Source: Capsicum annuum
Lineage: Eukaryota > Streptophyta > Magnoliopsida > Solanales > Solanaceae
Length of the DNA stretch: 64,000 bases
Assembly (NCBI RefSeq): GCF_002878395.1
Contig: NC_061120.1
Location: 98,008,194 to 98,072,193 of the forward strand
Reading direction: 5' to 3'
Part shown: positions 12,184 through 24,106 of the stretch, piece after piece
Layout of the letters: every line of letters starts with the position of its first letter
Numbering within the stretch: position 1 is the stretch's first letter
Position numbers and translations under genes: made by a program
The notes under the pieces: generated by a model
Databases searched by the model: none
Told to the model about the DNA's origin: nothing
The model's input: the letters and a program-made list of their open reading frames with translations, nothing else

Positions 12184-13202
12184 ACCCTTTTTGAGCAAGT
12201 TTGCTCATTCTTCATCCATTTTCTTAAGAGATAATACCCTAAATGAAGAGATAGCTTGGAATTACAGCGTATGGGTGGTTTGGGGAGCTTGGTATATGAT
12301 TATTTCTTGATTCTTATTCGGATGTAAGGTAAGATTCCTCTAATTTTATGGTGGATTTTTCCGTATCATGTTAAAAATTACCAAAACCTTGGGGGCTTAA
12401 TTTTTGGCCCAAATTCTCTTGAAGTTAACCCATTTCAGATGGTAATGACTCCTTGAGCATGAGGAAATATTGGGTTGGTTTCAGAAATGTGATTTTCCGT
12501 AAAGAGGGCCCATATGGAATTTTAATGTATGTTTTGGACCCGAAGCATAATAGTGCAATATGGGTATCATTATTCTCCTATTGGTGAGTAGGATGTGATT
12601 TTGATAGCTTGACATCATGCAGAAGCTTCTCGATAAGGAAAAATGGTGATTTAGTGGATTTTTGAGCTTTCATCAACGTCGAGGTAGGATAAGTTTTCCC
12701 ATTGTTAGATTAGATAGTTCATTGTATTTTTATGCTATTGTGTTAGGTACAAGATGGATTTTAGGTATTGGATAGATGAAGTTAAATGGTTGGGTTAGTT
12801 GGACCATTAAAGCTAATCGACAACCATAAATTAGGCATAGTTCACCTTGTGCTCATATTTTAGGTAAATTTCCTATCTTACGGATATTTTAGGCTTGTTT
12901 AATATCTAAAAGTGGATATAGATTCCTTAAGCCTAGTTTGGGTAAAATTTGCCTAAAATGGATCTTTGGTTATTAAAAGTGGGCCCTTGATCCACCTTAG
13001 ACTATGACACATGTTATCTTTTGTAGACCTTTATACTCTTGATTAGACACTTAGAAATGCTTATTGAGGTAATATATAGAAACTTTGACACCTAATGGTT
13101 ATGTTGATTTATATGAGGGTTGATGCCTTTTTATAATGCTATTGATGATACTGCTAATTATATTGATAAATTTATATTTAACAATTTATGTCCAGGGGTT
13201 GG

Positions 13203-13292
13203 TTATGACATTATTATATATATACCAAATTTGAGTTTAAAGGATGATTATGACATTGATAATATATTTATCAATTTGAGTCCTGCTATTAA
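13203..13292 (+). repeat. 45 bp tandem duplication inside the LTR
   Basis: TTATGACATTATTATATAT at 13203 recurs as TTATGACATTGATAATAT at 13248, each followed by AATTTGAGT within 35 bases. Two units are clear and a weaker third may precede them near 13160. Confidence 0.5.
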
Positions 13293-14238
13293 TTATAATT
13301 ACCAGTTCAATTTTGTCTATTGATTAATTATATATTGGTGAGTCTGGATATGAATATTATTCTATGATGATATACATAATAATATGACTATATCGGGGTG
13401 TGAGATTGAAAATAGTAATTTAGCTCAGTATGAAAATGAGGAAATAGCTATAATGTGGTATGATGTTAGTGGACTCTACTGGTATATTGAAAATTTGTAA
13501 ATGACAGTGATGGGTTATAATATTTTGTGTGTACCTTTTAGGCTTATGGCGGCTTGCAATGAGTTATTCGCTTTTCAAAAATAAATAGCATATGGGATCC
13601 AATTTCATAGTTATGATTGCATATGTTGATGTTTGATGTTATTTTATGATGATATTCTAGTTATCTATTTGATCAAGTATAGACATGTTGGAGATATTTT
13701 AGGGTCGTTCATTACCTTGACTTATGTTATGTTATCTTGCATTTCATGATTTAGCTAAGTCATTAGATGATACCTACCTACTGAGTATCCATTTTTTGGT
13801 GCTCATACTACACTTATGTACCTTTTTGGTGAAGATCTGAGTACTAGTTACTACCGTTGAATGACGTTTGTTCTATGTTTATTCTCTGGAGATAAGATGA
13901 GATATTGTAGTTAGAGTCACCTATTTCCTTCTATTTTTAATATCTAATCTTTAGTTTCAAGGTAGGATTATGTTGACTATTTTTTATACTTGCCTTATAT
14001 TATTATTACTAGATGCTCTTGTACTGTCTCTACCAGGTCACAGGATGGTATTTATGTAGTGACTAACTTTAAACTATTTTTATGTGTTGTTTATTTCTTG
14101 TGTTGGATTTACTATTTGACCCTTTTAGGGCTTTTCTACCAAGTTTACCCATTGCATTTAGCACTGGGTTTTGGTTTAGTTTACCCACTGACGAGATTTA
14201 GTAGGAGCCATCATTACTTGTAAATCAAGTCACAACAA

Positions 14239-15259
14239 TATCATTGGTGGTTCCTTGCATGGAATGAGATATGCTAATGAGATATGGTGGTTCCTTGTGT
14301 GAATAGAGAAATTGATGATATATTATGGTCCCTTGAGTGAATCATTTACCTTCATGGTTTTGATTGAGTATTGTAGTCATGTTTGAGTAGAAATAATATC
14401 ATTTACTATGTATAACTCATGTTTCCATGTGTATATAGTTGTATACGTGATGTGTATTGTCATGTCGTTTTTGTAAAATTGTTTATGCTAGCAGTTGTCT
14501 TGGTTGTTTCAATATCGATATTTAATGATGGAGTGAAATATACAGATCTATCTCTTCTAGGATAGAGACATGTTTATATATGTTGAAAGAAACTTGTAAG
14601 ATTGACTAGATTATCCAATAATAAGGATACACAAAATTGACAACTGTTAGGAGGTTTATACAGAGACTAAGAGTAAGTAGTGATACTTGTATGAATGTTC
14701 TTCTGTAACCAAATTTAAAGTTAAGTCATGTTTCCTTCCTACTTGTTATCATTTTTATTATTCCTAACCATAGTTGCCTTATGATACCTATAATTATGTA
14801 TGGTTTGTACTAATACTATACTTACTAGATCTCCTTCCAGGAATATATCTATGTTGCAGGTCAGTTAGAGTTTATAAACTGGAAGGGGATCATTATTCAT
14901 CCGCTCTTTCCTTCTCAATATTTCAAGGATATTATGTCTAGATGTCTCTACTCCTTGTCTAGTTCCCTTTTACCGGTTTAGGCTAGGTTCTAGGAAGTCT
15001 CTTATAGTTATGTTTTGCATTTACTTTATGTAATAAAGTTATTAAATTAGTTGTGGAATGAATCTAATTGGGTAATCATATTCAAAATTTTTGATAATTT
15101 ATTCACTAACATACATAAATTAATTAAGTAAATATTGTAGTAACAACCATAGATGTTAAATGGTTGAGCAAAAAGGATTCTCCTATATGTGGTAGAGTAG
15201 GTAAGTGCCCGACACAGCCCAGTGGGTGGGGTTGTGATGCCTCTCCATGTAAATTACTT
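14239..15259. other. Unassigned sequence downstream of the LTR
   Basis: No coding frame is seen. Three related words (GGTGGTTCCTTGCATGGA at 14248, GGTGGTTCCTTGTGTGAA at 14285, GGTCCCTTGAGTGAA at 14326) form a weak ~40 bp tandem repeat at the start. The stretch ending GGTGGGGTTGTGATG near 15239 resembles the 3' end of a gypsy LTR, but no primer site follows. Confidence 0.35.
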
Positions 15260-16133
15260 TTACTTCAAACAATTTTTTTTAGATGTTTTTCAAGAGCATC
15301 CAAGAGGATGAGAATATTCTACCAAAGCCATAGTAGCGGATGACTCCAAAAAGGATGCAACACAATATGGAATTTTCTTAGCAACAAATCGAGACGTAAT
15401 TTAAAGTGGAATACCACACTCTTTGTACATGAGATAAAGAGTGATTTCCACCGCCATCAAACCACATTCCTATCAGAATTTGAGTAGGAATTTGGGATAC
15501 TTTTGGTTGAATTTTTTAATCCAACGTATTTCTAAACTCGAATTGAAAGTAACCTCTCCTTTGAAATCGGGTGACAATACAACCTGAGCTTTGGAAACTA
15601 CATCCATGTAAAATCTTGCTTATGGATGCAAAGGATCCTACGTTCATGGTTATTAATTTACAAGCGTCTTCTCCATATCTGAATTTGTTCATCACTTATT
15701 CCAATCCGAAGGTCTCCTTAAAATAAAATACTATCTCTTCTACCAATCCAGTCGAACTATAAGGATTTTGATTCCCTGAGTCTTAGATAAATATCAATCG
15801 GGCTCTTTGTTTGAAAGATGATAACATTCTAAGCCCAAACACTCATATACCTTAGCTTTTAGGTCTCTTTAAAATCCCAAAATTGTGATAGCTTGTGAAT
15901 TCATTACAAAAATCATGCTAACAAATCATGTTTAATGAACTACAAGTGCCTGAATTCTCATGTAGCTTCAAATATATTAAAAACCTGACGTCGGTGTCTG
16001 GCCTATTGGAATTTAGGTGAAAACTAACGTCTTTGGAGAAATGAATTTGTAGTCTAACAAAATTAACACAGTCAACCTTTCTTTTTCTAGGGTTGCATGC
16101 ATTGACACTATCCAAAGAAAGAGGTAGTTATTG
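15260..16133 (-). other. Unassigned, protein-like relic on the minus strand
   Basis: The minus strand gives several medium-length open pieces in varying frames, the longest 65 codons (15918-16115), with fairly even amino-acid use (for example VEEIVFYFKETFG near 15725). I recognise no domain. It could be a degraded captured gene fragment, or pol of an element I cannot place. It is the left flank into which element B inserted. Confidence 0.3.
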
Positions 16134-18075
16134 TGTCATAACCCACGACTGCCCCTAGTAATAACACGGTACTTAAGGCCACAAGTGACCCTAATCTAAC
16201 CTATGATCTAATACCTGCTGAGAGAACTGAATAAAAAACTAATATAACATCATATATAAAAGTTAAATTGATCAAATACTGTTAAGATGTAATATTGAAA
16301 CAATACTTAACATGTCTGAAACTATTGATAAAACTGAAAACAAGTCTGACTGTCTGAATATCTGAAAGCCTCTAAGACATAAGGAGTTGATGGGACTAAT
16401 CCCAAACTAACTCTGACTGACTAAAGTTAAGTAAATACTGAAAATAACTGTACATACTTGTCCTCGATGGATGAGGACTCACCATAACTACTGTTGGGAC
16501 ATGCTAAGCTGACAAAGGGTGATCGGGGTACTGAATGTCTTAACCTATGTTATAAGACAACATAGTGCAAAAGGGATTATGCAGTCTGTTCTTTGAATAT
16601 ACTGGTATGTGAGATAAAGAATAACTAGAATATATAAGTACTGAGCATGAGTCAATGAACATGAAAAATGAATGCAAAACCAAGTATAAACTTATACTAA
16701 AATGATTTAAATAACAAAATAACTGATATCTGAATAGCTAACTACTGATAAATTGAATAACAGAGTAACTTATATCTGTACACTTGGTCATGCAAACCTA
16801 AGCTAACATACTCTGAATACTGAACTGAGACTATGTGAGCTATCATGTAACAGGCTTGTTGCAATAAGAGCTAATTGGGGTCTAACCTATAAACCTAGTT
16901 GGAAAGGTGTCAGTAGCTTTCCAGTGGTACTAACACATTTTTGATGATGTGGATCCACAAAGCTAATGTCCTCAACGACTAGGGGGTTAGTCCTCTACTA
17001 TCGGGCAACATATCATAACATGTGCTGGCTATGTTGTTTTGGAACTTAGGGACTTCAACTAAAGGTCTGAAATCTCCACTAGCGGGTGACCCTTCATACC
17101 TAGGTTCACTCGGTGCTAAATCCTACTACGAACTAAACTGAAACTGGTACTGATTTAAGTTAAATGGACTCACAACTCATAATTTCTTGCATGAATATGA
17201 TAATTCGAATATGATGATAAAATCATGATATAACTGACGTGAAACTTGAAAATCTAAAACATGTGGGAAAACATAAAGGTACTGAGTGTTCATAAACCTC
17301 TAGCACTAAATAATACACTAAATACAATAACATCATTTAAAAACTGTAAGGGAATTCATGATTTGTAAACCCCAAAACATAGTATATTTCACTTAACTAT
17401 TGAAATTCATGATTATGAGTACAAGAGTATGTTAAACTCATAAGAATAACCTGATCACATAGTTTATTCAGAAGTTGTGAAATTGATATGGTATCAACTG
17501 AACATGATATGGGTGACTAAGATTATAAAGTATGTAAGAGTATAATTCACCTAGGGAAACACAAACTCATGGTTTTATTCAAAACTATTAAGAATAATTT
17601 TAGTAATTTCATGCTTAACATTGAAATTTCATTAAATAGGGAAAAGAATGTATACTTGAAAAACAAAGGGTTCTTGGGACTCAATAGTTGGAACGAATCT
17701 CATTGATAAATATCCCATACACTTTAGTTGTTTGAATCCTTTAAGAAAACTTAGAATTGGGATCTTGAATGGTGAATTCTCTCGAAAATATTTAACTTTT
17801 GTGTTCTTGAGTATGGGATGATTTTGAGTATCATTAACTAATGGAAAATTGCTAAATGATTCCTCTCTTCTATTTTAAGACATCAATTGGGTGTTTAGAG
17901 TAAGGGGGAAAAGAACAAAATGCCCCCTAAACCTTTAAATGATGTTGCAGGATTTTACAGCCTCCGTGGTACGAAGGCTATTGTAGAGAGTATCCTCCAT
18001 GATATGACGTGTATTGTGGATACTAACCTCTATGACACATCGTATATTGTAGAGGGCCAATCTCCTTGACACTAT
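16134..18075 (-). repeat. 3' LTR of element B, 5' end deleted
   Basis: It aligns with 20012-20708 plus 22569-23862 of the right copy, leaving out the K insertion. Shared landmarks are the ATGAGGACTCACCATAACT word (16473 and 20357), the GGTCATGCAAACC word (16785 and 20672) and the AAGACATCAATTGGG word (17876 and 23667). After about 18075 the right copy continues for about 245 bases that the left copy lacks. Confidence 0.75.
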
Positions 18076-18690
18076 TAGTAACTCATTCACTATTGGAACT
18101 TACTTAAGACTCAGAGTCTTAGAATTTGAGTCCTTGACTGTAATGAGATGGTAAATTTATCCCTTGGAAATTATCTTTCTTGCCTTATGGTAGAAGAAAA
18201 TTGACCTATAGGTATTGCGATACTAACCATTCATTCTAGATGGGCTTATTAGGAAACTGGATCTAGACTTTTCTATTTCTATAGTCAACTGAGGTATAAC
18301 ACGAGTGGAGCTAATCCCTGCCGATAATGACATCAAAATCTATAAAATCTAACTCCACAAGATAAAATAATGTGACTTTTTGACAAACTGTGATCAAGCA
18401 ATTTTTGTATACCCATCTGGTTGTTATAGAACTACCCACTAGGGTGGACACTGAGAAGGGTTTTGTTAGGATTTTGGGACTAACTCCGAAGTCTACTACT
18501 ATATAGGGAATTACAAAAGAAAGTGAATCTCTAGTGTCTAATAATTCCTAAACATGAAGATGAAAGACTTGTAACATGCTCGTAACAACATTAGGAGAAT
18601 TTTATTTATCTTGCCGAGTTTGGAAAACATATATTCTATTTTGATGTTTCCCAGTGGTGGCACTGAAGGTGGCGTCCTACTGAGTCAGAG
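18076..18690 (-). pseudogene. Retropepsin and linker of element B
   Basis: On the minus strand the frame reads DTRDSLSFVIPYIVVDFGVS (about 18480-18540), then a KPFSVST word, then VYKNCLITVCQKVT and VELDFIDFDVIIGRD (about 18320-18440). This is the aspartic protease of Tekay-type gypsy elements; it would release mature proteins from the Gag-Pol precursor. The active-site Asp remains but the Thr/Ser-Gly pair is altered. The frame runs on with stops to the PR-RT linker (VKEIG-like) and ends abruptly near 18076, where LTR sequence begins. That join is the pol deletion. Confidence 0.72.
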
Positions 18691-18699
18691 CACTTGCGT

Positions 18700-19990
18700 G
18701 AGCTAATGAAATATTAGACTTACCCTATTGACGAAAATACTTTCCCTTTTGAGAAATCGCTGGTCAATCCCTGACCCTGTGGTATGGCTTTCCATATCCA
18801 AAACACACATCACTATCTACCCGATACTCTCCCTAATGGTTTCTACCAAATCTCCTCCAAAGAAAATTAGTACGACCACTGTTCAAGCTATCTTAGGTCT
18901 TAGAGATTTACGCTCAATCCATATCATCCTACCCAAACATAGACACTGGCACACTAGCTAAAGATTGGGTTAGAGATGAAAATTTCTAGTGGAACTGAGA
19001 ATGATTTCCTCTATCAGACCTTTGCTATGAGAAGTTGAAGCTACAGTTCTAGCCCTTTTTTTTCCTTTCCTTTTCTTTGAGCTTCTTATCCTTAATCTAC
19101 TGAGCATGGACCATCAATATAGAAAAATCTATCTCCTTAACCAGTATAACTATTTTGCACTCCTTAACTATATATTTTAAAACCCCTGACACAAACATAC
19201 TCATTCTAGCCCTAGAATTAGCCACCATAGTCGAAGCATACCTTGCCAACTAGGTAAACTCCAGTGAGTACTCCTTCACTCTCATGTTACCCTTCTTCAG
19301 ATTTATAAACTAAAACATTTTGGACTCTCTCAACTCGAGTATGAAAAACCTATCTAAGAAGGTCATAGAAAACTCCTCATACTCTATAGGGCCTACCTCA
19401 ACACCTCAATCCTCTTTCCACTGATTGAACTAGGTATGAGCCACACCTTGAAATTAGTAAGCGGATAATTCAGCACTCTTATTAGAAGTAACACCTATGG
19501 TATCTATCACTTTCTTCACACTATCAAAAAAATTCTAGGGATCCTACTTGAACTTTGATCTAGAAAACAATGAAGGGTTCATAAGAATGAAGTCTTGGAT
19601 CCTAGCTGTTGCCATACTCACTACTGGATTGGATGGGGAAATAGTCTGTTGGTTATTTTGAGAAGCCAGAGCCTAAGCCAAAACAGTGAAAATTATCCTT
19701 AATTAAGCATAGAAAACATGTTTGTTCAGAGAGTGCTCCTGAATAGATGGTGGTGTGGAATGGTCTCAGTTCCTTCTTCTATTATTTCTTCTCAGAAGTA
19801 TTTTCTATAAATGAATAAAAGACGAGTTCAAAAAGGGAATTCATTAGATCTCATGCTCTTCTGCACGACATGAATACTGAATAAAGGGAAATATTTTGTA
19901 GCCTCTTGCCCATAAGTAGGCCGCTTTTCACACTCATGCACAAAACTCTACTCAAAGTGGCTTTCAGATACCCTAGGAAAATTTAAAACC
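18700..19990 (-). pseudogene. gag of element B
   Basis: This gag-length region lies between the PBS and PR on the minus strand. Near the C terminus (18743-18830) the zinc knuckle reads CFGYGKPYHRVRD followed by a stop: the second Cys and the Gly are Tyr, and the last Cys codon has become TGA. Upstream segments show a Gln/Pro-rich linker and a basic capsid-like stretch around 19300-19560, broken by stops. It would have made the capsid and nucleocapsid. The 77-codon plus-strand frame at 18728 is antisense to the zinc knuckle and is not a gene. Confidence 0.65.
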
Positions 19991-19994
19991 ATAG

Positions 19995-20006
19995 GCTATG
20001 ATACCA
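19995..20006 (-). other. Primer-binding site of element B
   Basis: The plus strand reads GCTATGATACCA, the complement of TGGTATCATAGC. This is the initiator-Met tRNA primer site with one change. It lies six bases from the right LTR border at 20012. Confidence 0.75.
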
Positions 20007-20011
20007 AGCTT

Positions 20012-23000
20012 TGTCATTATTTGAGACTACTCCCTAGTCGTAACATAGTGCTTAAGGCGATAAGTGACCCCAAGCTAACCCCTGATCTGGTACCTGCTGT
20101 GAGCACTGAATAAAATAATACTAAGACATCTTATGTGGAAGATAAAATGAATAATACTATTAATATATACTACTGAAACAATACTTAAAATGTCGAAAAC
20201 TACTGATAAGAATGAAAAGAAGTTAGATTATCTGAATATCTGAATATTTGAAAGACTCTTAGACATGAGAAGTTGATAGGAAAAACCCCAACTAAATATA
20301 ACTAACTAAAATAAAGAAAATACTAAAAATAACCATAAATACTTGTCATCACTAGATAAGGACTCACCATAACTGCAGCTGAGTGGTATTTAGCTGAATA
20401 AGGGCAATTGGTGAACTTAGCATCCAAAACTATATTATAAGACAACATAATGCAAAAGTGTATGCTTCCAGTACTTGGAATGTACTGGTATGTGAGATAG
20501 GGACTAACTATAGCACATATAAGTACTGAGCATGAATTCATAAATATGTAAAATTAATGCAAGACCAAGCAATTAACATGTACTAAAATGATATGAATAA
20601 CTGAATAATTGGTATCTGAATAGCTGACTAATAGATAAATTGAAAATCTAAGTAACTAATATCTGTACACTTGGTCATGCAAACCAAAGCTGTCATACTC
20701 TGAATACGTGTAACGCCCTGAGTCTGTACCCCGGGCACTACTCTATAACTAAGGTCATGAAGACACTGGACACTGAGTTCAGAATTACTAATTTACTAAT
20801 ATCTAAGTTTACTAATACTGTTTAACTAGTAGGTGAATGAATTTATCTGACATTCCTAGTTTTGTGGAACTATTCTAAGTTCTATATTGAACTGAGTGAT
20901 TGTGTCTGGCGGTCCTGATTTCTATAGTACTGAACTGAGTTCTATTCTGAAGACTGAAACTGAGACTATAGGAGGTAATTATCTAACCGACATACCCCTT
21001 TCTAAATATATTAGGGTCCAACGTATAACCCTAGTTGGAAGGGTGTCAGTACCGCGCCATAGGTAAAGACAAGTTGTGAGTTAACCTTCTCTGGCAAAAA
21101 TCTCTTTCATCAACCCCCACTGGCAGGAAAACTTATATAAGATGTATCAACCCTAGTCTGGTAGGAATATATCTCACCCTACACTGGCTACATAGTTTTT
21201 TAACGCAGGGAGTACTACTTAGGATCAAACCCTCTATTGGTAGGAATGCCCTCATCCCTAGGTTCGATCGGTGCTGAACCCTACTCCCAACTGAATAGAA
21301 ACTGGACTAATTTCTGAACTGTACTAGGCTGGACTAAACTTTTATTGATTGTACTATCTAACTGAACTGAATTGAATTTACCATGTTCCATTAACTGATG
21401 AAGTACTACTGAATTCTGTTAACTGATGGAATACTATAGAGTTCTTTTGACTAGATGGATTTACTCAGGTCTGAACTTAAAACTGAACTGTAACTATGAT
21501 TGATTACTGGGGCTACTATTAGTGACAGTACTGAGACTTTTCTATAACTACCATACCTCTAGGTAATCATAAGTTTTTTAATATTGGATACCCCTAGGAC
21601 TCGATTTCACGAAAAGTAAATTATAGCATAAACTTGAAAGGTATAACCATATGCACTTGATCATAATTCATTCATAGAGTCATTCCATCAAACACATGCA
21701 TGAGATAACTTGCACATAAGATAACATGACATGATTTTGTTTCTTTTTCTTTGTTCTCATGAGAAATTTATCAAACACTTGGAAAACATAATCCATGCAC
21801 ATGACACTAAACAACACATATGTATCATAATTCAAATCCCCATTTACAATTTCAAGGGTTTAGCATATATTCACATGATTCTATACATATATCAAATAAC
21901 TCCGCATGAACTTGTAACAAAACATGGATTAGAATCCCAATTAATCATTATAATCAAGAATATAATCAAACCCAACATAAAATTCATGAAATCAATACAC
22001 TTGAAGTTTTAATAGTAGTTTCTTGAACTCCAAGGGTGGAAGGGACCCTTGGATGAACACTTTACATACCTTGATATTCAAATTTACGAAGAATGATGGA
22101 GCGTTCTTGAAGGCAGAATCTGAAATTAGAGATCCTAGGGTTTTCTTCTTGAGAAATTTTGAGAAAATTGAATGAATTTTACCCCTAAAAGGTCTTGATT
22201 TCGTGTTTTGGGGGCTGACATAAGGTGGGAAAAGACCTCCCTGACAATGCAGATTTTTTAATGACTAAAAACTTATTTAGCAATGCGCAGATCGACATGC
22301 TGCAACATTGATATCAATGCGATGGCCAATGCATCGCGTCAAGTTTGCATCGGTTCACTGGAATTTGCAGTAGGAGTTGGAAAAAAATGTTCATCAACAT
22401 TATTCAACCTAAAAATCATTACTTTAAGGTAATGAGGGTCGTGAAATAGAGTTTCCAACCGATGAAGGCTAAAATAATACTCAGTCTTAATACTTAGCTA
22501 TAAAGTCTGGAACCCCTTAACAAACTTTAAAGGACTGAGTTAAGCTTAGGATTTTTCAGGGTCTTACAATACTGAACTGAGACTATGGGAGCTATTCTGT
22601 AAGTGACATGCCCCAATAAGAGAAAATAGGGGTCCAACTTATAACCTAAATCAAAAGTGTGTCAGTACATTTCCATGAGTACTAAACATGTACAACGATG
22701 TGGATCCACAAGACTGAAGTCCAGAAAGACTAGGATGTCAGTTCTCTACTAGCGAGTGACCCTTAATAGTGCATCATTTATCTACTGGAAGGTCACATCT
22801 AATAACCTATACGGGCTACGTAGTTTTGGAACTTAGGGACGTCTACTAAAGGTCTCAGTCCTTTACTAGCGTACACTTCATCCCTAAGTTCCCTTGGAGC
22901 TAAATCCTACTCCCAACTAAATTGACACTATAAGTGATTTAAGTTAGCTAGACTCAAAACTGATAATTGGTCAACATGAATCTGATATTTTAAAAATGTT

Positions 23001-24106
23001 GATTAAATCATGATCTGACTGACTTAAAACATGAAAATCTGAAACATGTGTAAACATATAGGTATCAATTGTTCATAAAACTCTGGAACTGAATAATACT
23101 TTAAATACAATAACATGTTTTAAAAACTTGTAAGGGAATTCATGATTCGTAAACCTAAAACATATTATATTTCATTAACCTGATGAAATTAATGATTATG
23201 AGTGAGAAAATATTTTAATCTTATGATAACAATATGATCATGTAGTTTTTTTTACATAACTTGAGAAATTGGCATGGTATCAATCGAACATGATATGGGT
23301 GACTGAGATTATAAACCACGTAAGAGTATAATTCACACGGGGAATTACAAAGTTATTGTTTTTATGCAAAACTATTAAGAACAATTTGAGTTTTTTCATA
23401 CTTAACATTGAAAATTCATAAAATAGGGAAAAATATATATACTTGAAAAACAAAGGGTTATTTGGATTCAATGGGTGGAAGAAATCGCATTGATGAATAT
23501 CTCACATATTTCAGTTGCATGAATCCTTGAAGAAAAAATTGAAATTGGAACCTTGAATAGTGAATTCTTGAGAAAACCTTTGACTTTTGTGTTCTTGTGG
23601 ATGGGATGATTTTGTGTATCATTAATTGATGGAGAATGGGGCAAATAATACCCCTCTAGGGTTTTAAGACATCAATTGGGTTTTTAGGGTGAGGGGGAAA
23701 AGACCAAAATTTCCCTTGAACCATTAAATGATGTTGCGGGATTTCATAGCCTTTGTGGCATGGAGGCTGCTATGGAGACTAGCCTCCTTGACACGGCGTG
23801 TATTGTGGCAACTAAACTCCATGACATTCCATATATCTTAAAGTTCTAGTCTCTGTGATACATCCAAAAACCTCGGGAGCCTCCTCCAAAAATTTTAAAA
23901 CTCTCCCAAATAACACTTTTAACATCTCTAAATAAATTTCAACTCATAAATTAACGTTTCGAACATGGAAAGGCCAAAAATAAAATGTTCAAATTCTTGA
24001 GGTGTTAAAATATCCATGTCACATACACTTAGTGTGAACAATGACTTTGTAACTTCTAAACAATGGACGAATAGCTGGAAACTCTACAATTTTGTAGGGT
24101 ATTACA
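20012..24106 (-). repeat. 5' LTR of element B, interrupted by K
   Basis: The LTR sequence runs 20012-20708 and continues at 22569-24106, about 2.24 kb without the insertion. Its left end TGTCAT and right end TATTACA (minus-strand start TGTAATACCC) are both present. It is the complete reference for the partner LTR at 16134. Confidence 0.75.
20709..22568 (-). mobile_element. Element K: solo gypsy LTR nested in B
   Basis: This 1860 bp block begins TGTAACGCCC and ends GGTCTTACA, a TG..CA pair, and interrupts the LTR of B cleanly. It is flanked by ATACG (20704-20708) and ATACT (22569-22573), a five-base duplication with one change. There is no internal region, so it is a solo LTR left by recombination between two LTRs. 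Orientation is minus: near 22070 the minus strand reads AATATCAAGGTATGTAAAG, a splice-donor-like GTATGT just after the presumed leader. Parts of K resemble the host LTR (for example the ACTGAGACTATAGGAGG word at 20959), so K and B are related families. Confidence 0.8.

Larger units (their letters stand above)
11640..14238 (+). repeat. Tekay-type LTR, solo or orphaned
   Basis: The right half (13690-14238) aligns with 39470-40027 through a shared series: a TTTTTGGTGAAGATC word, a CTCTTGTACT..CTCTACYAGGT word, a TTTTAGGGCTTTT-type word and the terminal segment with GTAGGAGCC. The terminal ACAACA at about 14233-14238 corresponds to the ATGACA end of the other copy. No primer-binding site follows, so this is a solo LTR or an LTR cut from its element. 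A TATA box lies at 12175. The left border is uncertain; the 100-codon open frame at 11838 lies inside the LTR and is not a gene. Confidence 0.6.
16134..24106 (-). mobile_element. Element B: gypsy element with pol deleted, minus strand
   Basis: Its two LTRs share their outer and inner sequence: the left starts TGTCATAACCC at 16134 and the right TGTCATTATT at 20012. Between them on the minus strand come PBS, gag and PR, and then the sequence joins the left LTR directly near 18076. RT, RNase H, INT, the PPT and roughly the first 245 bases of the 3' LTR are missing. The right LTR is complete (to TATTACA at 24106) but carries the solo LTR K. No clear target-site duplication: TATTG on the left, TGTTC on the right. 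Confidence 0.78.
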
